Positions 54,226-64,000 of a stretch of DNA of 64,000 bases are shown piece after piece. A model generated the notes under the pieces. The model was not told the DNA's origin. It saw only the letters and a list, made by a program, of their open reading frames with translations, and did not search any database. Both the position numbers and the translations under genes were made by a program. The stretch is from positions 541,823 through 605,822 of the forward strand of contig NZ_CH724168.1 of NCBI RefSeq assembly GCF_000153285.1, written 5' to 3'. Numbering within the stretch: position 1 is the stretch's first letter; each line of letters starts with the position of its first letter. The stretch comes from Synechococcus sp. WH 7805. Its GTDB lineage: Bacteria; Cyanobacteriota; Cyanobacteriia; PCC-6307; Cyanobiaceae.

Positions 54226-55362
54226 GTGACCAAGGCTCCCTCTGGCTCCAGCACATCCCTGGAGACCATCGCCGGACTGTTCCATCCACCAGAACAGATC
54301 AAGGCCATCGATCAGCTGGGGGCTGGAAACGTGAATGACACTTTCTTGGTCACCCTGGAGGCCACCGCACCGAGGCAAGCCTTCGTGATGCAGCGTCTCA
54401 ACACGGACGTGTTCGAGAGCCCGGAGCTGGTGATGCGCAATCTCCTGCGCCTTGGTGATCACGTCGAGCGACGATTAGCTGAGGAACCACCTGAGCTTTC
54501 GGGGCGACGCTGGGAGATTCCAAAGGTTCTTCCCACCCTCGATGCCGACGGGCACTGGGTTGAACACGAGGGTGAATTCTGGCGATCGATCTCTTACATC
54601 GGAGCAGCAACAACAACTGATGTCATCAAGGATGAAGCCCATGCCTGGGAGCTGGGTTACGGCCTTGGGATGTTTCACCACCTGATTAGTGATCTGCCCA
54701 CGGAAGAGCTGGCGGACACCCTTGAAAATTTCCACATTGCACCGGCGTATCTGGCTGAGCTCGATGCCGTTATCAGGAGAACAGCTCCCATCACAGACGC
54801 CAGAGTGAATGAAGCACTTGCCTTCGTGGATGCGCGTCGTGAAGGCCTAGATGTGCTTGAGCAAGCGTGCGCCAGGGGTGAACTGAAGCGCCGACCCATT
54901 CACGGAGACCCGAAGATCAACAACGTGATGATTGATGACCGCACCGGGCATGCGGTGGGGTTGATCGATCTCGATACGGTCAAGCCCGGATTGCTCCATT
55001 ACGACATCGGCGACTGTCTCCGCTCCTGCTGCAACCGCCTCGGCGAGGAAACCGCAACGCCGGAGCAAGTGGTTTTTGATCTTGGGCTCTGCCGCTCGAT
55101 CCTGGAGGGTTACCTCAAGGTGGGGCGATCCTTTCTCAGCGATGACGATGTGCGCCACCTGCCTGCGTGCATCCGCTTGATCCCCTTGGAACTGGGTTTG
55201 CGTTTTCTCTCTGATCACCTTTCAGGCGACACTTATTTCAAAACCGAGCGAGCCGGTCACAATCTGGATCGGGCCTGGGTGCAGTTTGCTCTCACCCGCT
55301 CGATCGAGCGGCAGTGGGATGAGCTGGTTTCCCTGATCGAGAGCCTTCACGGAGTGAACTGA
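54226..55362 (+). CDS. APH-fold phosphotransferase, possible sugar kinase (NahK-like)
   Basis: About 378 residues from GTG 54226. The aminoglycoside-phosphotransferase fold is shown by the catalytic loop IHGDPKINNVMID and the metal-binding LIDLDTVKPGLLHYDIGDCL. Layout and loop resemble N-acetylhexosamine 1-kinases. The substrate is most likely a sugar or sugar-like alcohol, but this is family inference. An upstream ATG at 54112 would add 38 residues with no family character and overlap the divergent gene's promoter region. Confidence 0.82.
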   Translation: MTKAPSGSSTSLETIAGLFHPPEQIKAIDQLGAGNVNDTFLVTLEATAPRQAFVMQRLNTDVFESPELVMRNLLRLGDHVERRLAEEPPELSGRRWEIPKVLPTLDADGHWVEHEGEFWRSISYIGAATTTDVIKDEAHAWELGYGLGMFHHLISDLPTEELADTLENFHIAPAYLAELDAVIRRTAPITDARVNEALAFVDARREGLDVLEQACARGELKRRPIHGDPKINNVMIDDRTGHAVGLIDLDTVKPGLLHYDIGDCLRSCCNRLGEETATPEQVVFDLGLCRSILEGYLKVGRSFLSDDDVRHLPACIRLIPLELGLRFLSDHLSGDTYFKTERAGHNLDRAWVQFALTRSIERQWDELVSLIESLHGVN

Positions 55363-55363
55363 A

Positions 55364-55945
55364 ATGGCACGCCATCCTGTGATGGTGCGTCAGGTCTGCC
55401 CGCTGGTCCCCTTCTCTCCAGACGCATCCCCGACCCTGCTGGCCAGTGCCGAATTCGTATGGGAAGAACACAACACCCTCGAATTGAGTTTCAGCCTGAG
55501 GCCAACGCAATTGGGGCAGCAGCTTCCCATGCTGGATTTCATGGACACTGCACCTGGCTCGAGCCAGGGCAGCGGGCAGCGCCTCGATGGTCTCTGGGAA
55601 CACACCTGTTTTGAAGCGTTTTTTGCCCAACCCAACCAGGATCGTTATTGGGAGCTGAATGTTTCACCAACGGGCGACTGGAATCTCTACCGATTCGAGA
55701 GCTATCGGACTGATCGAGTGCGCGAACAGACTCCCAAGCCAATGATTCATTGGCAAAGCTCCAAGCGGGATTGTCGCTGCACCATCGTGTTGAGCCTTGA
55801 TCCCTGGTGGACTCCGGTGCAACTGCCGGAGTTAGCGATCTCGATGGTCCTGAAAGACAGTCACAACGACCTCAGCTACTGGGCTTTGTCTCACCACGGA
55901 AACGAGCCAGACTTTCACGACAGGCGAGCCTTTCTCAGCGCATGA
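55364..55945 (+). CDS. DOMON-like domain protein
   Basis: A 193-residue soluble beta-rich protein with DOMON-like features: RLDGLWEHTCFEAFFAQPN, RYWELNVSPTGDWNLYRFES, and DPWWTPVQLPELAISMVLKD. DOMON-like domains bind sugars or haem. It begins one base after the phosphotransferase stop and its own stop overlaps the transglycosylase start as ATGA, so all three are probably one operon concerned with carbohydrate or cell wall; the link is inference. Confidence 0.8.
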   Translation: MARHPVMVRQVCPLVPFSPDASPTLLASAEFVWEEHNTLELSFSLRPTQLGQQLPMLDFMDTAPGSSQGSGQRLDGLWEHTCFEAFFAQPNQDRYWELNVSPTGDWNLYRFESYRTDRVREQTPKPMIHWQSSKRDCRCTIVLSLDPWWTPVQLPELAISMVLKDSHNDLSYWALSHHGNEPDFHDRRAFLSA

Positions 55946-56955
55946 CCCGGTTCCTCATCCGTCGTCACCACTGGGCGACTCTGCTACTGGGTCTGCCGCT
56001 TCTGTTCACGCCTCTCACCGTTGCCTGCAGGCAGCTGAACGCGCCGGCATCGGAGCCCCCTGAAGCCGTCAAGCCAACGCTGGCTGGCGTTGGAATTGAA
56101 CTGCCAACCCGATCAGACCTTCCCGTGGCCCCGAACGGAAACCACTACCCCCTGGTCCCGGCCAAAGCAGATAACACAGCCTCTCTTCTGGTCAGCATCG
56201 AAACCGCTTTGGTGGACTCGGATCACGATCCAGCGGAGATTCCTCTACTGGCCCATCAACAACAGGTCATCTACCGGGTGTTGTCCCATAACCCGGTCTT
56301 ATCTGAAGCGGTGCGGAATCGTCTGCCCTCGCGGTGGCAATGGGTGTTCGATCAACACATCTCCGCAAGACGCTCGTTCCTGGCCATGCACCGCGGACCA
56401 GCCTCCACAACCCTGCCCGCGTGGCGGATCCAGGCTCCTGCACCACAGGAGGATCTTCTCAAGGCCTACCGCAGCGCAGCGGATGCCACCGGAATTCCAT
56501 GGGAAGTCCTGGCCGCTGTGAATCTTGTCGAAACCGGAATGGGCCGGATCGATGGTGTGTCCGTCGCCAATGCGCAGGGACCCATGCAATTCCTGCCCAC
56601 CACCTGGGCCGAGCCTGGAATCGGCAGAGATGGAGACATTCGCGATCCATGGGATGCCATCCACGCAGCCGCGCGATACCTGGTGCGTCGTGGCGGCCTC
56701 AACGACATCCGCCGTGGTCTCTGGGGGTACAACAACAGTGACCATTACGGCAAGGCCGTTTTGCATTACGCCGCTTTGCTCCAACGGGAACCACTCACCT
56801 ATCGAGGCCTTTACAACTGGCAAATCCATTACGCCGCCTCAGCGGGTGATCTCTGGCTGCATGAGGGATATGCAGCAGCGTCACCCGTCCCTGTGGCCGA
56901 GCATCTGAAGCGCTATCCCCACAGTGCGCCTCCTCAACCTGCAAAACCCAACTGA
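55942..56955 (+). CDS. Lytic murein transglycosylase (SLT-type), probable lipoprotein
   Basis: A 337-residue cell-wall lytic enzyme. Residues 1-29 form a signal with a lipobox-like end (LLFTPLTVAC). The SLT domain in the C-terminal half has the catalytic Glu in VNLVETGMGRIDG, then ANAQGPMQFLPTTW and AARYLVRRGG, with LWGYNNSDHY downstream. ATG 55942 overlaps the DOMON-like gene's stop; the longer in-frame reading lies within that gene. It cleaves peptidoglycan in the periplasm. Confidence 0.9.
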   Translation: MTRFLIRRHHWATLLLGLPLLFTPLTVACRQLNAPASEPPEAVKPTLAGVGIELPTRSDLPVAPNGNHYPLVPAKADNTASLLVSIETALVDSDHDPAEIPLLAHQQQVIYRVLSHNPVLSEAVRNRLPSRWQWVFDQHISARRSFLAMHRGPASTTLPAWRIQAPAPQEDLLKAYRSAADATGIPWEVLAAVNLVETGMGRIDGVSVANAQGPMQFLPTTWAEPGIGRDGDIRDPWDAIHAAARYLVRRGGLNDIRRGLWGYNNSDHYGKAVLHYAALLQREPLTYRGLYNWQIHYAASAGDLWLHEGYAAASPVPVAEHLKRYPHSAPPQPAKPN

Positions 56956-57016
56956 ACCCTGCACGATGGCGACCAGAAGATGGTCAGCCCCTCACCTTTA
57001 AACCTCATCCCTGAGT

Positions 57017-57640
57017 CAACTCGCTGGCGCGATCGGCAACACGTTGGAGTGATTCGATTTCGCTGTGTATGGCGACTTCGCTGAATCAATCGGTGCAGCT
57101 TTTCCCCAGAGGATTCACCAACCCTGCAATTTCTGAGCGCCTTTGGGGTCTTTGCCGCCGAATACCTGATGCGTCCAATCGGGGGACTGGTGCTCGGCCC
57201 CATTGACGACATGTTCGGACGACGAATCTGTTGCTGCTCCTGCGGATGATTCAGGGTCTTTCAGTTGGGGGCGGAAGACTCCGGCTCGATCCCCTGAAGT
57301 GCGAAGACATCCCCCCAGCAAACGCGTGGTTCCTCGCAAAGGGAGACCCCATTTGCTTTGCAATCAGGCAAGCCATGGTGCTGCTTCCAATCGTTTTCTA
57401 TTCAGGGATCACCCCCCTGCTCCACCCGCTTTTTCCTGGGGGGATCGCGATGCGCCTGTTTCTCCTTCTCTCACAGCCTCGTGGTGGCCGTGGTCGGAGG
57501 TACCGCCTCACTGCTGTCTACCTGGCTCAAGGATCTGAAGGGCTGGCCCAATGGGCTGATTCTCTACCTGCTGATGCAGGCCGATCCCAGCGTTCTGGGC
57601 CTGGTCTTCCAGCCCCTGGCATTTACGCTTCCAGGAACAG
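57017..57640 (+). pseudogene. Decayed MFS transporter, metabolite:H+ symporter type
   Basis: Fragments of one permease are read in different frames. At 57017-57110 the frame gives GAIGNTLE, an in-frame TGA in place of Trp, then FDFAVYGDFAESIGAAF. After a frameshift near 57105-57112 it continues TLQFLSAFGVFAAEYLMRPI then GGLVLGPIDDMFGRR. A further frame gives LLLLRMIQGLSVGG. The last fragment, ~57440-57600, has HSLVVAVVGGTASLLSTWL. Much of the central part is deleted. This is the ProP/KgtP-like family; the gene is clearly dead. Confidence 0.88.
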
Positions 57641-57655
57641 GACTGAACAAGCTGC

Positions 57656-59723
<2,068 letters not shown>

Positions 59724-59740
59724 TGGGGAGGAGTAGCTGA

Positions 59741-60634
59741 ATGGCGCTGATCCTTCCGCCCAACTATCACAAGATCACAGCGGTTGAACGCAACCGCATC
59801 TCCTGGATCGAACCGAAGGAGGCTGAACGACAGGACATCCGTCCTCTACGAATCGGCATTCTGAACATCATGCCGCTGGGAAAGCAGTATGAGTTCAACC
59901 TCCTCCACCCTCTCGGCCTCTCTGTGCTCCAGATCGAGCCGATCTGGATAAGGCTGCAAAGCCATGCCTACAAAAGCTGGGATCAATCCCATCTCAAGGA
60001 CCTGTATGTGAGTTGGGATGAAGCCCTTGCTAAGGGCCCGCTCGATGGCCTGATCATCACCGGTGCCCCCGTTGAACATCTGCCCTTTGAAGAGGTCACC
60101 TACTGGCGAGAGCTGGTGGCTCTTGTGGAGGAGGCTCGCTACACATGCGCCAGCACGCTTGGACTCTGTTGGGCTGGATTTGCTTTGGCCTATCTGGCCG
60201 GCGTGAACAAGGAGACCTTCAACCGCAAGCTGTTTGGGGTTTATCCAATGCGCAGCCTGGTTCCAGGCCACTCGTTGATGGGCACCCAGGATGATCAATT
60301 TCTCTGTCCGCAAAGCCGCCATGCCGGCTTGCCAGACGCAGCCATGGAATCAGCGCAACGGCAGGGACGGCTGCGCCTGCTCGCCCATGGTGAATCGGTT
60401 GGCTACACCATTTTCGAGACCCCCGATCAGAGGCAGCTGATGCATCTCGGGCACCCTGAATACAACGTTGGCCGCATTGTCGCTGAGATGGAGCGAGACA
60501 AAGCCCGAGGTGACGTACCACCACCGGAGAATTTCAACGCGGACCATCCCAGGACCCTCTGGCGTTCCCATCGGAATCTGCTGTTCCAGCAATGGCTCTG
60601 GTTCTGTTACCAGCGGGTTTCATTACTGGGATAA
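59741..60634 (+). CDS. metA: Homoserine O-acyltransferase MetA, predicted acetyl-CoA specific
   Basis: A 297-residue enzyme activating homoserine for methionine synthesis. The catalytic Cys is in STLGLCWAGFALAY and the His in LMHLGHPEYN. The segment ITGAPVEHLPFEEVTYW has Glu at residue 112. In this family Glu at the equivalent position goes with acetyl-CoA use and Gly with succinyl-CoA. This agrees with the adjacent O-acetylhomoserine sulfhydrylase. Length is normal. Confidence 0.92.
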   Translation: MALILPPNYHKITAVERNRISWIEPKEAERQDIRPLRIGILNIMPLGKQYEFNLLHPLGLSVLQIEPIWIRLQSHAYKSWDQSHLKDLYVSWDEALAKGPLDGLIITGAPVEHLPFEEVTYWRELVALVEEARYTCASTLGLCWAGFALAYLAGVNKETFNRKLFGVYPMRSLVPGHSLMGTQDDQFLCPQSRHAGLPDAAMESAQRQGRLRLLAHGESVGYTIFETPDQRQLMHLGHPEYNVGRIVAEMERDKARGDVPPPENFNADHPRTLWRSHRNLLFQQWLWFCYQRVSLLG

Positions 60635-60653
60635 CCGCCGACCAACCACCTCG

Positions 60654-60896
60654 ATGCATCCACTTGATCTGTACGACCAATGGCGGCGACGTGTCCTTCG
60701 CTGGCTGCCGATTCGACAGGCGTTTGACCGGACTCCCGATGACGTTGCGCCCCACGGATCAGAGGACTGGTTGTTGGAGCCCATCGATGTCGATGAAGCC
60801 TGTCGACTGTTCCCGCACCTTGAAAAAGACCGGGCGGTTCTGCAGTACCAAAGGTTGCGTCTGCAGATCAGAGAGCAGGACGGCCGAGGGTTCTAA
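60654..60896 (+). CDS. Small conserved-type hypothetical protein
   Basis: An 80-residue protein starting at ATG 60654 (MHPLDLYDQWRRRVLRWLPI). It continues with an acidic middle (EDWLLEPIDVDEACRLFPHL) and a basic helical end (VLQYQRLRLQIREQ). No family is recognised. It lies 19 bases after metA on the same strand. A longer in-frame reading overlaps metA and is rejected. Confidence 0.65.
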   Translation: MHPLDLYDQWRRRVLRWLPIRQAFDRTPDDVAPHGSEDWLLEPIDVDEACRLFPHLEKDRAVLQYQRLRLQIREQDGRGF

Positions 60897-60940
60897 AACG
60901 CGAACCGTTCAATGGCAGAACTCAATCGAGACCTGACGAT

Positions 60941-61231
60941 CTACTTAGAAACCTTGACAGGAAGTTGAGCTTCTGGAGGCCTGGCTGCAGCACGGTTCAA
61001 CTCCCGTTCCAGCGATTCAACCCGCCTCTCGCGCAGGCAATGGCGGCACCCTCCAGTTGTTTGCAGATGCTTTTCCGGAGTGATGGTGATGGGGTGAACC
61101 GGATGCTTACGGCATCGGATTTTCACCGGACTCTTGTAGCTTCTCCATTGGATCTCCGAGTAATCGAAACGGTCACCGAAGCGCTGCTTTGCCCGCTCCA
61201 GGAAGATCTCGAGGGTAATTCGTGCTGCCAT
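60941..61231 (-). CDS. DUF723-like nucleic-acid-binding small protein
   Basis: A 96-residue protein with the pattern FLERAKQRFGDRFDYSEIQW, YKSPVKIRCRKHPVHPITIT, HLQTTGGCRHCLRER. The Cys/His set (CRKH and CRHC) suggests a small zinc-binding module as found in DUF723 and linked to endonuclease-type proteins. It is divergent from the AlkB gene with overlapping 5' ends if the longer AlkB start is used. Function unknown. Confidence 0.75.
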   Translation of the reverse strand: MAARITLEIFLERAKQRFGDRFDYSEIQWRSYKSPVKIRCRKHPVHPITITPEKHLQTTGGCRHCLRERRVESLERELNRAAARPPEAQLPVKVSK

Positions 61232-61296
61232 TCGGGCAATCTATGGACGAATGGATTCGGAACTCCTCTGCTGTTATCCGTCTTCACGTCGACGCG

Positions 61297-61884
61297 ATGA
61301 ACTGGACCCTTCAGTCCCACTGGCTTCCCCAGGAGTGCTGTCGACAGTGGATGGAGCGGTGCAACGAGCAAATCAACTGGGAGCAGACCAAGGTCAGGGT
61401 CTATGGGCGGTGGCACAAGGTGCCGAGGCTCACAGCATTCCTTGCCGATCGATCGGTGTCCTATCGCTACAGCGGCGCTCTTCACCGGGGCTCAGGTTGG
61501 CCGCCGTGGTTCCTCCCGCTGCTCGAGAAAGTATCGAAACAGGGCAACGCACCCTTCAACGGGTGTCTGTTCAACCTCTATCGAAACGGCGAAGACCGGA
61601 TGGGTTGGCATGCCGACGACGAACCAGAGATCGACGCTTCATTCCCGATCGCCTCACTCTCGTTCGGGGCAACGCGAGACCTGCAGTTTCGTCACCGACA
61701 GACTGGGCAGCGACTTGATCTCACGCTCTCAGATGGCGACTTGTTGCTGATGGATCCTGAGTGCCAGAGTCTGTGGATGCACGGTCTTCCGACCCGCCGC
61801 AGGATCACAACGCCGCGACTGAATCTCACCTTCCGTGTGTTCAGAACAGACGATTCAGTACAACGCTCCACAGAGGCACACTGA
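61297..61884 (+). CDS. alkB: AlkB-like 2-oxoglutarate/Fe(II) dioxygenase
   Basis: A 195-residue demethylase repairing alkylated DNA or RNA bases. The iron ligands are HAD in MGWHADDEPE and His in LWMHGLPTRRR; 2-oxoglutarate is bound by the Arg residues in RLNLTFRVF. NLYRNGEDRMGWHAD is a family hallmark. ATG 61297 (MNWTLQSHWL) is chosen; a GTG at 61222 would add 25 residues. The 3' end overlaps the convergent permease gene by 44 bases. Confidence 0.9.
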   Translation: MNWTLQSHWLPQECCRQWMERCNEQINWEQTKVRVYGRWHKVPRLTAFLADRSVSYRYSGALHRGSGWPPWFLPLLEKVSKQGNAPFNGCLFNLYRNGEDRMGWHADDEPEIDASFPIASLSFGATRDLQFRHRQTGQRLDLTLSDGDLLLMDPECQSLWMHGLPTRRRITTPRLNLTFRVFRTDDSVQRSTEAH

Positions 61885-62746
61885 TTAACGCGATGAGCGT
61901 GCTTCGCAGAATCAACTGTGCGGAAGCCGATGCATCACATTGCCCAGATTCCGCTATCAACAACACCGAAATTGCTGTCGGAGCAGCGGCCTGAAGCACC
62001 AGAGCTTTCTTGGCGAGGAGAGGCAATGGCAGGGGAAGACTGATCAGCAGCATCAGCATCGGAAACAGCAGCAGCTTGCAGACCAGGGGAGACAGCAGAC
62101 GCTCGGGCACAGCCGAAGGCACGCGCGAGGAAATGGTTCCCAAACGCATCCCCACCACAGCAAGTGCCAGAACAATCACCACCCGAGAAGGCAACCACAA
62201 CCCCGCACTGATGGCGTCATGCCATGGGGTGGCCAGAACGATCAGGGCCCCGATCAGACCGCGCGTCGCAGGGCTGGCCATGAGATGGCTTGCCAACGAG
62301 CCCCAGTCGTAACCATGGCCTTGATGGTTGGCCTGGTGCAGCCAAAGAGGGCCCAGTCCCCAAGCTAGAAGCGTGGCCCCGAAGTCGTAGCCGATGCTCA
62401 CTGGAAGCGCCTCGGATGGAAGCAGTGCCAACGCAGCGGGAATGCCGAAGTAGGCCGTATTGCCGATACAACTGGCCAGCTGTCGGTCAGGCATGGCCAG
62501 AGCGTCAGTGATGAGCCCCGACCCACGCAACAGAGCAAGCATGAGCCCGATCGCTGTCACGGAGAGCAACGCCATCAACAGAAGAGAGCGGTTGAGCCCA
62601 CCGTGAAGCAGCAACCCCATCAAGCTCAGGGGAACGCCAAAACGCACCAAGGGTGTGGCCAGCGGAGTGATCCATTGCGGACGACAACGACCGATCAGTG
62701 CCCCTGTCAAAAGACTGGGAACCATCTCCCAGAGCAGACTCAGCAC
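61841..62746 (-). CDS. AEC-family permease (auxin efflux carrier-like)
   Basis: A 301-residue membrane protein with about ten hydrophobic segments in the 5+5 AEC layout. The N-half has the family stretch SCIGNTAYFGIPAALALLP with the conserved Asn-Gly/Pro region, and the C-half AAAPTAISVLLIAE. AEC proteins export or import small organic acids; substrate unknown. Its end overlaps alkB on the other strand. Confidence 0.85.
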   Translation of the reverse strand: MLSLLWEMVPSLLTGALIGRCRPQWITPLATPLVRFGVPLSLMGLLLHGGLNRSLLLMALLSVTAIGLMLALLRGSGLITDALAMPDRQLASCIGNTAYFGIPAALALLPSEALPVSIGYDFGATLLAWGLGPLWLHQANHQGHGYDWGSLASHLMASPATRGLIGALIVLATPWHDAISAGLWLPSRVVIVLALAVVGMRLGTISSRVPSAVPERLLSPLVCKLLLFPMLMLLISLPLPLPLLAKKALVLQAAAPTAISVLLIAESGQCDASASAQLILRSTLIALISVPLWSVVLNRLF

Positions 62747-62807
62747 ATTTCACCAAAAGAGAAGGCGAACAAAGACATCAGACCTTGCAAAAAACGCTCA
62801 CCTTTTT

Positions 62808-64000
62808 CTAGAAGTTGCTTCGCCATATAATTATGTCGTACAGGTTCAAGAAGAAGTCGTTATTTTGCACTAGCCCCATATGATCTGTAAAGAAAAATAT
62901 CGCATCGTACCACGGGATAATTGAGTTGTTATAAGGAGAATCAATATCCCTTTTCTTCGTGTTCTCCAAGGTATAAGCGCTCGCCCTTAAGACCGCTCCA
63001 TCGCCAGCTTTTTCTCGCTTCGCTGACCATGTTTTGTTCTCTGTATTGACAGTCACTTTCGATTCCGTGGGTTTGCCAACACCAGCAAAAAGCCAAAAGT
63101 AGAGACCTTTGGGAGATTCAACTTTTTTGTCCAAGCGTGAATGGAATAACCTTGCATTGCCAAGTAATTTTGCCTGAAGGCGTTTTGCCTGGAGATATTT
63201 TGACGATGGCCGTTCTGCTCCTTTGGAGGAGATTTGGGTCAAAACTTTTTCTTGATTTGGGTCAAGCAGTCCCCAGCTCATATCTTGCCATAATTGCGGA
63301 TCAAGAAGATCAACCTCTTTACCCTCGTGGTTGGTCGCCTGGGAAATATCTTGTCTTGGCAAGAGCTCGTACATCGAAGGCCATGTACCCAGAACTGCAG
63401 GGGGATATTTCAAAAGTTTAATTTGATGCAAATAAAAGCCATTCGTGAGATCGCTCAATGCCTCTACCGAGCCTTTATTTGGCGGTGCGACCATAATAAT
63501 ATTTTCAATTTTATCACTACCGCGCCAATCAAGTTCAGGAGGGTTGTCGGACGTGCCAAGACCTTGATTACCGTAGCGAAGATAATATCTAGAGACAAGA
63601 CATCCCATCGAATGGCAAATTAAATCAAATTTTTGATTGTCGCCAAAATGCTTTTTAATCATTGGATTTTCGGACTTTTCCCTGACAAACTTGTCTAAAA
63701 TGACGGCATTTTCCGCATTTGACTTGCGCCAATCATATGCAAACTCGAACAACGGAGTTCCTTCGTTCTTTGTAAATCCAACCCTGGACAACACCTCCTT
63801 TTCAGAAATGTATCCCGCGGCGATCATGGATTTTTTTATTGTCGCGTAGACGGCAAACTCAATGGACGAAAAAGGAAAAAAGCTGAGTCGCCATGTTTCC
63901 AGGACTGACTTGGGTATGGCCTTGTTGAATTCCTGAGCGGAAGATGCATTTTCAGGCTCTAAAGTGAAGTGACAACAATTGATTGTCTTTTTCTGTTGAT
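62808..64000 (-). CDS. Lipase/acyltransferase-like alpha/beta hydrolase (LCAT/PGAP1-like), 5'-truncated
   Basis: The frame is open from 62808 to the right edge, about 397 residues, with the true start outside the window; an internal ATG at 63827 is not the start. The nucleophile elbow is CHSMGCLVSRYYLRYG, preceded by FEFAYDWRKS and followed by VAPPNKGSVEALSDL, the pattern of LCAT-like lipases. The catalytic Asp and His are probably in the C-terminal part (DGAVLRAS, TDHMGLVQN). The gene is visibly richer in A+T and Lys/Asn codons than its neighbours, suggesting transfer. Confidence 0.8.
   Translation of the reverse strand, partial: QQKKTINCCHFTLEPENASSAQEFNKAIPKSVLETWRLSFFPFSSIEFAVYATIKKSMIAAGYISEKEVLSRVGFTKNEGTPLFEFAYDWRKSNAENAVILDKFVREKSENPMIKKHFGDNQKFDLICHSMGCLVSRYYLRYGNQGLGTSDNPPELDWRGSDKIENIIMVAPPNKGSVEALSDLTNGFYLHQIKLLKYPPAVLGTWPSMYELLPRQDISQATNHEGKEVDLLDPQLWQDMSWGLLDPNQEKVLTQISSKGAERPSSKYLQAKRLQAKLLGNARLFHSRLDKKVESPKGLYFWLFAGVGKPTESKVTVNTENKTWSAKREKAGDGAVLRASAYTLENTKKRDIDSPYNNSIIPWYDAIFFFTDHMGLVQNNDFFLNLYDIIIWRSNF

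Overview
The window looks like the chromosome of a marine picocyanobacterium of the Synechococcus type. The basis is gene content: two tiny photosystem II subunits (Psb30 and PsbY), the aerobic chlorophyll cyclase AcsF and its partner Ycf54, the carotene isomerase CrtH, a plant-type glycerate kinase, a Ycf20-like protein, the glucosylglycerol-phosphate phosphatase StpA (a marine compatible-solute enzyme), and many small cyanobacteria-restricted proteins. Base composition is moderately GC-rich. Genes are packed tightly, with many ATGA-type overlaps and several convergent 3' overlaps. I cannot name a strain.

Layout. 1-2.9 kb: end of trmL, a LysM/M23 envelope peptidase with an internal tandem repeat, tRNA-Met, 2-Cys peroxiredoxin with a clear terminator. 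3-10 kb: UPF0182 membrane protein coupled to an FtsH protease, rpmF, and a minus-strand operon of HAD phosphatase, Ycf20-like protein and glycerate kinase. 10-18.7 kb: recJ, ClC channel, psb30, YkgJ-type protein, a split pair of UPF0016 half-transporters, a Zam/RNB protein, ubiX. 18.7-27.4 kb: acsF, tldD/tldE, fmt, DEAD-box helicase, small genes, TerC. 27.4-30 kb is a looser accessory stretch with an RlpA-like lipoprotein, a decayed small gene and an RTX protein. 29.8-39.5 kb: ycf54-pdxJ, plsC, bolA-grxD, an atypical response regulator, crtH, a cation transporter, trmFO, psbY, a gamma-carbonic-anhydrase-like protein.

39.6-47.4 kb: tRNA-Lys, a receiver facing a histidine kinase with a PAS protein, tRNA-Pro, several small secreted or membrane proteins, a Fur-family regulator with a palindromic operator, a period-5 glycine-repeat protein divergent from a minimal SepF, and ArsS. 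47.4-56.9 kb: stpA with a divergent glycerol-3-phosphate-dehydrogenase-like gene, an SbcC/SbcD-like nuclease pair, a sugar-kinase-like phosphotransferase, a DOMON-like protein and a lytic transglycosylase. 57-62.7 kb: a wrecked MFS transporter, then methionine genes (O-acetylhomoserine sulfhydrylase, metA), AlkB and an AEC permease. The last 1.2 kb is an AT-rich, lipase-like gene running off the right edge.

No CRISPR array, insertion sequence, rRNA operon or intact prophage was seen. The most interesting leads are the period-5 repeat/SepF divergent pair, the phosphoacceptor-less response regulator, the Zam protein with missing RNase motifs, the region around the Fur operator with a possible frameshifted or overlapping small gene, the stpA-linked dehydrogenase-like protein, and the AT-rich terminal gene.
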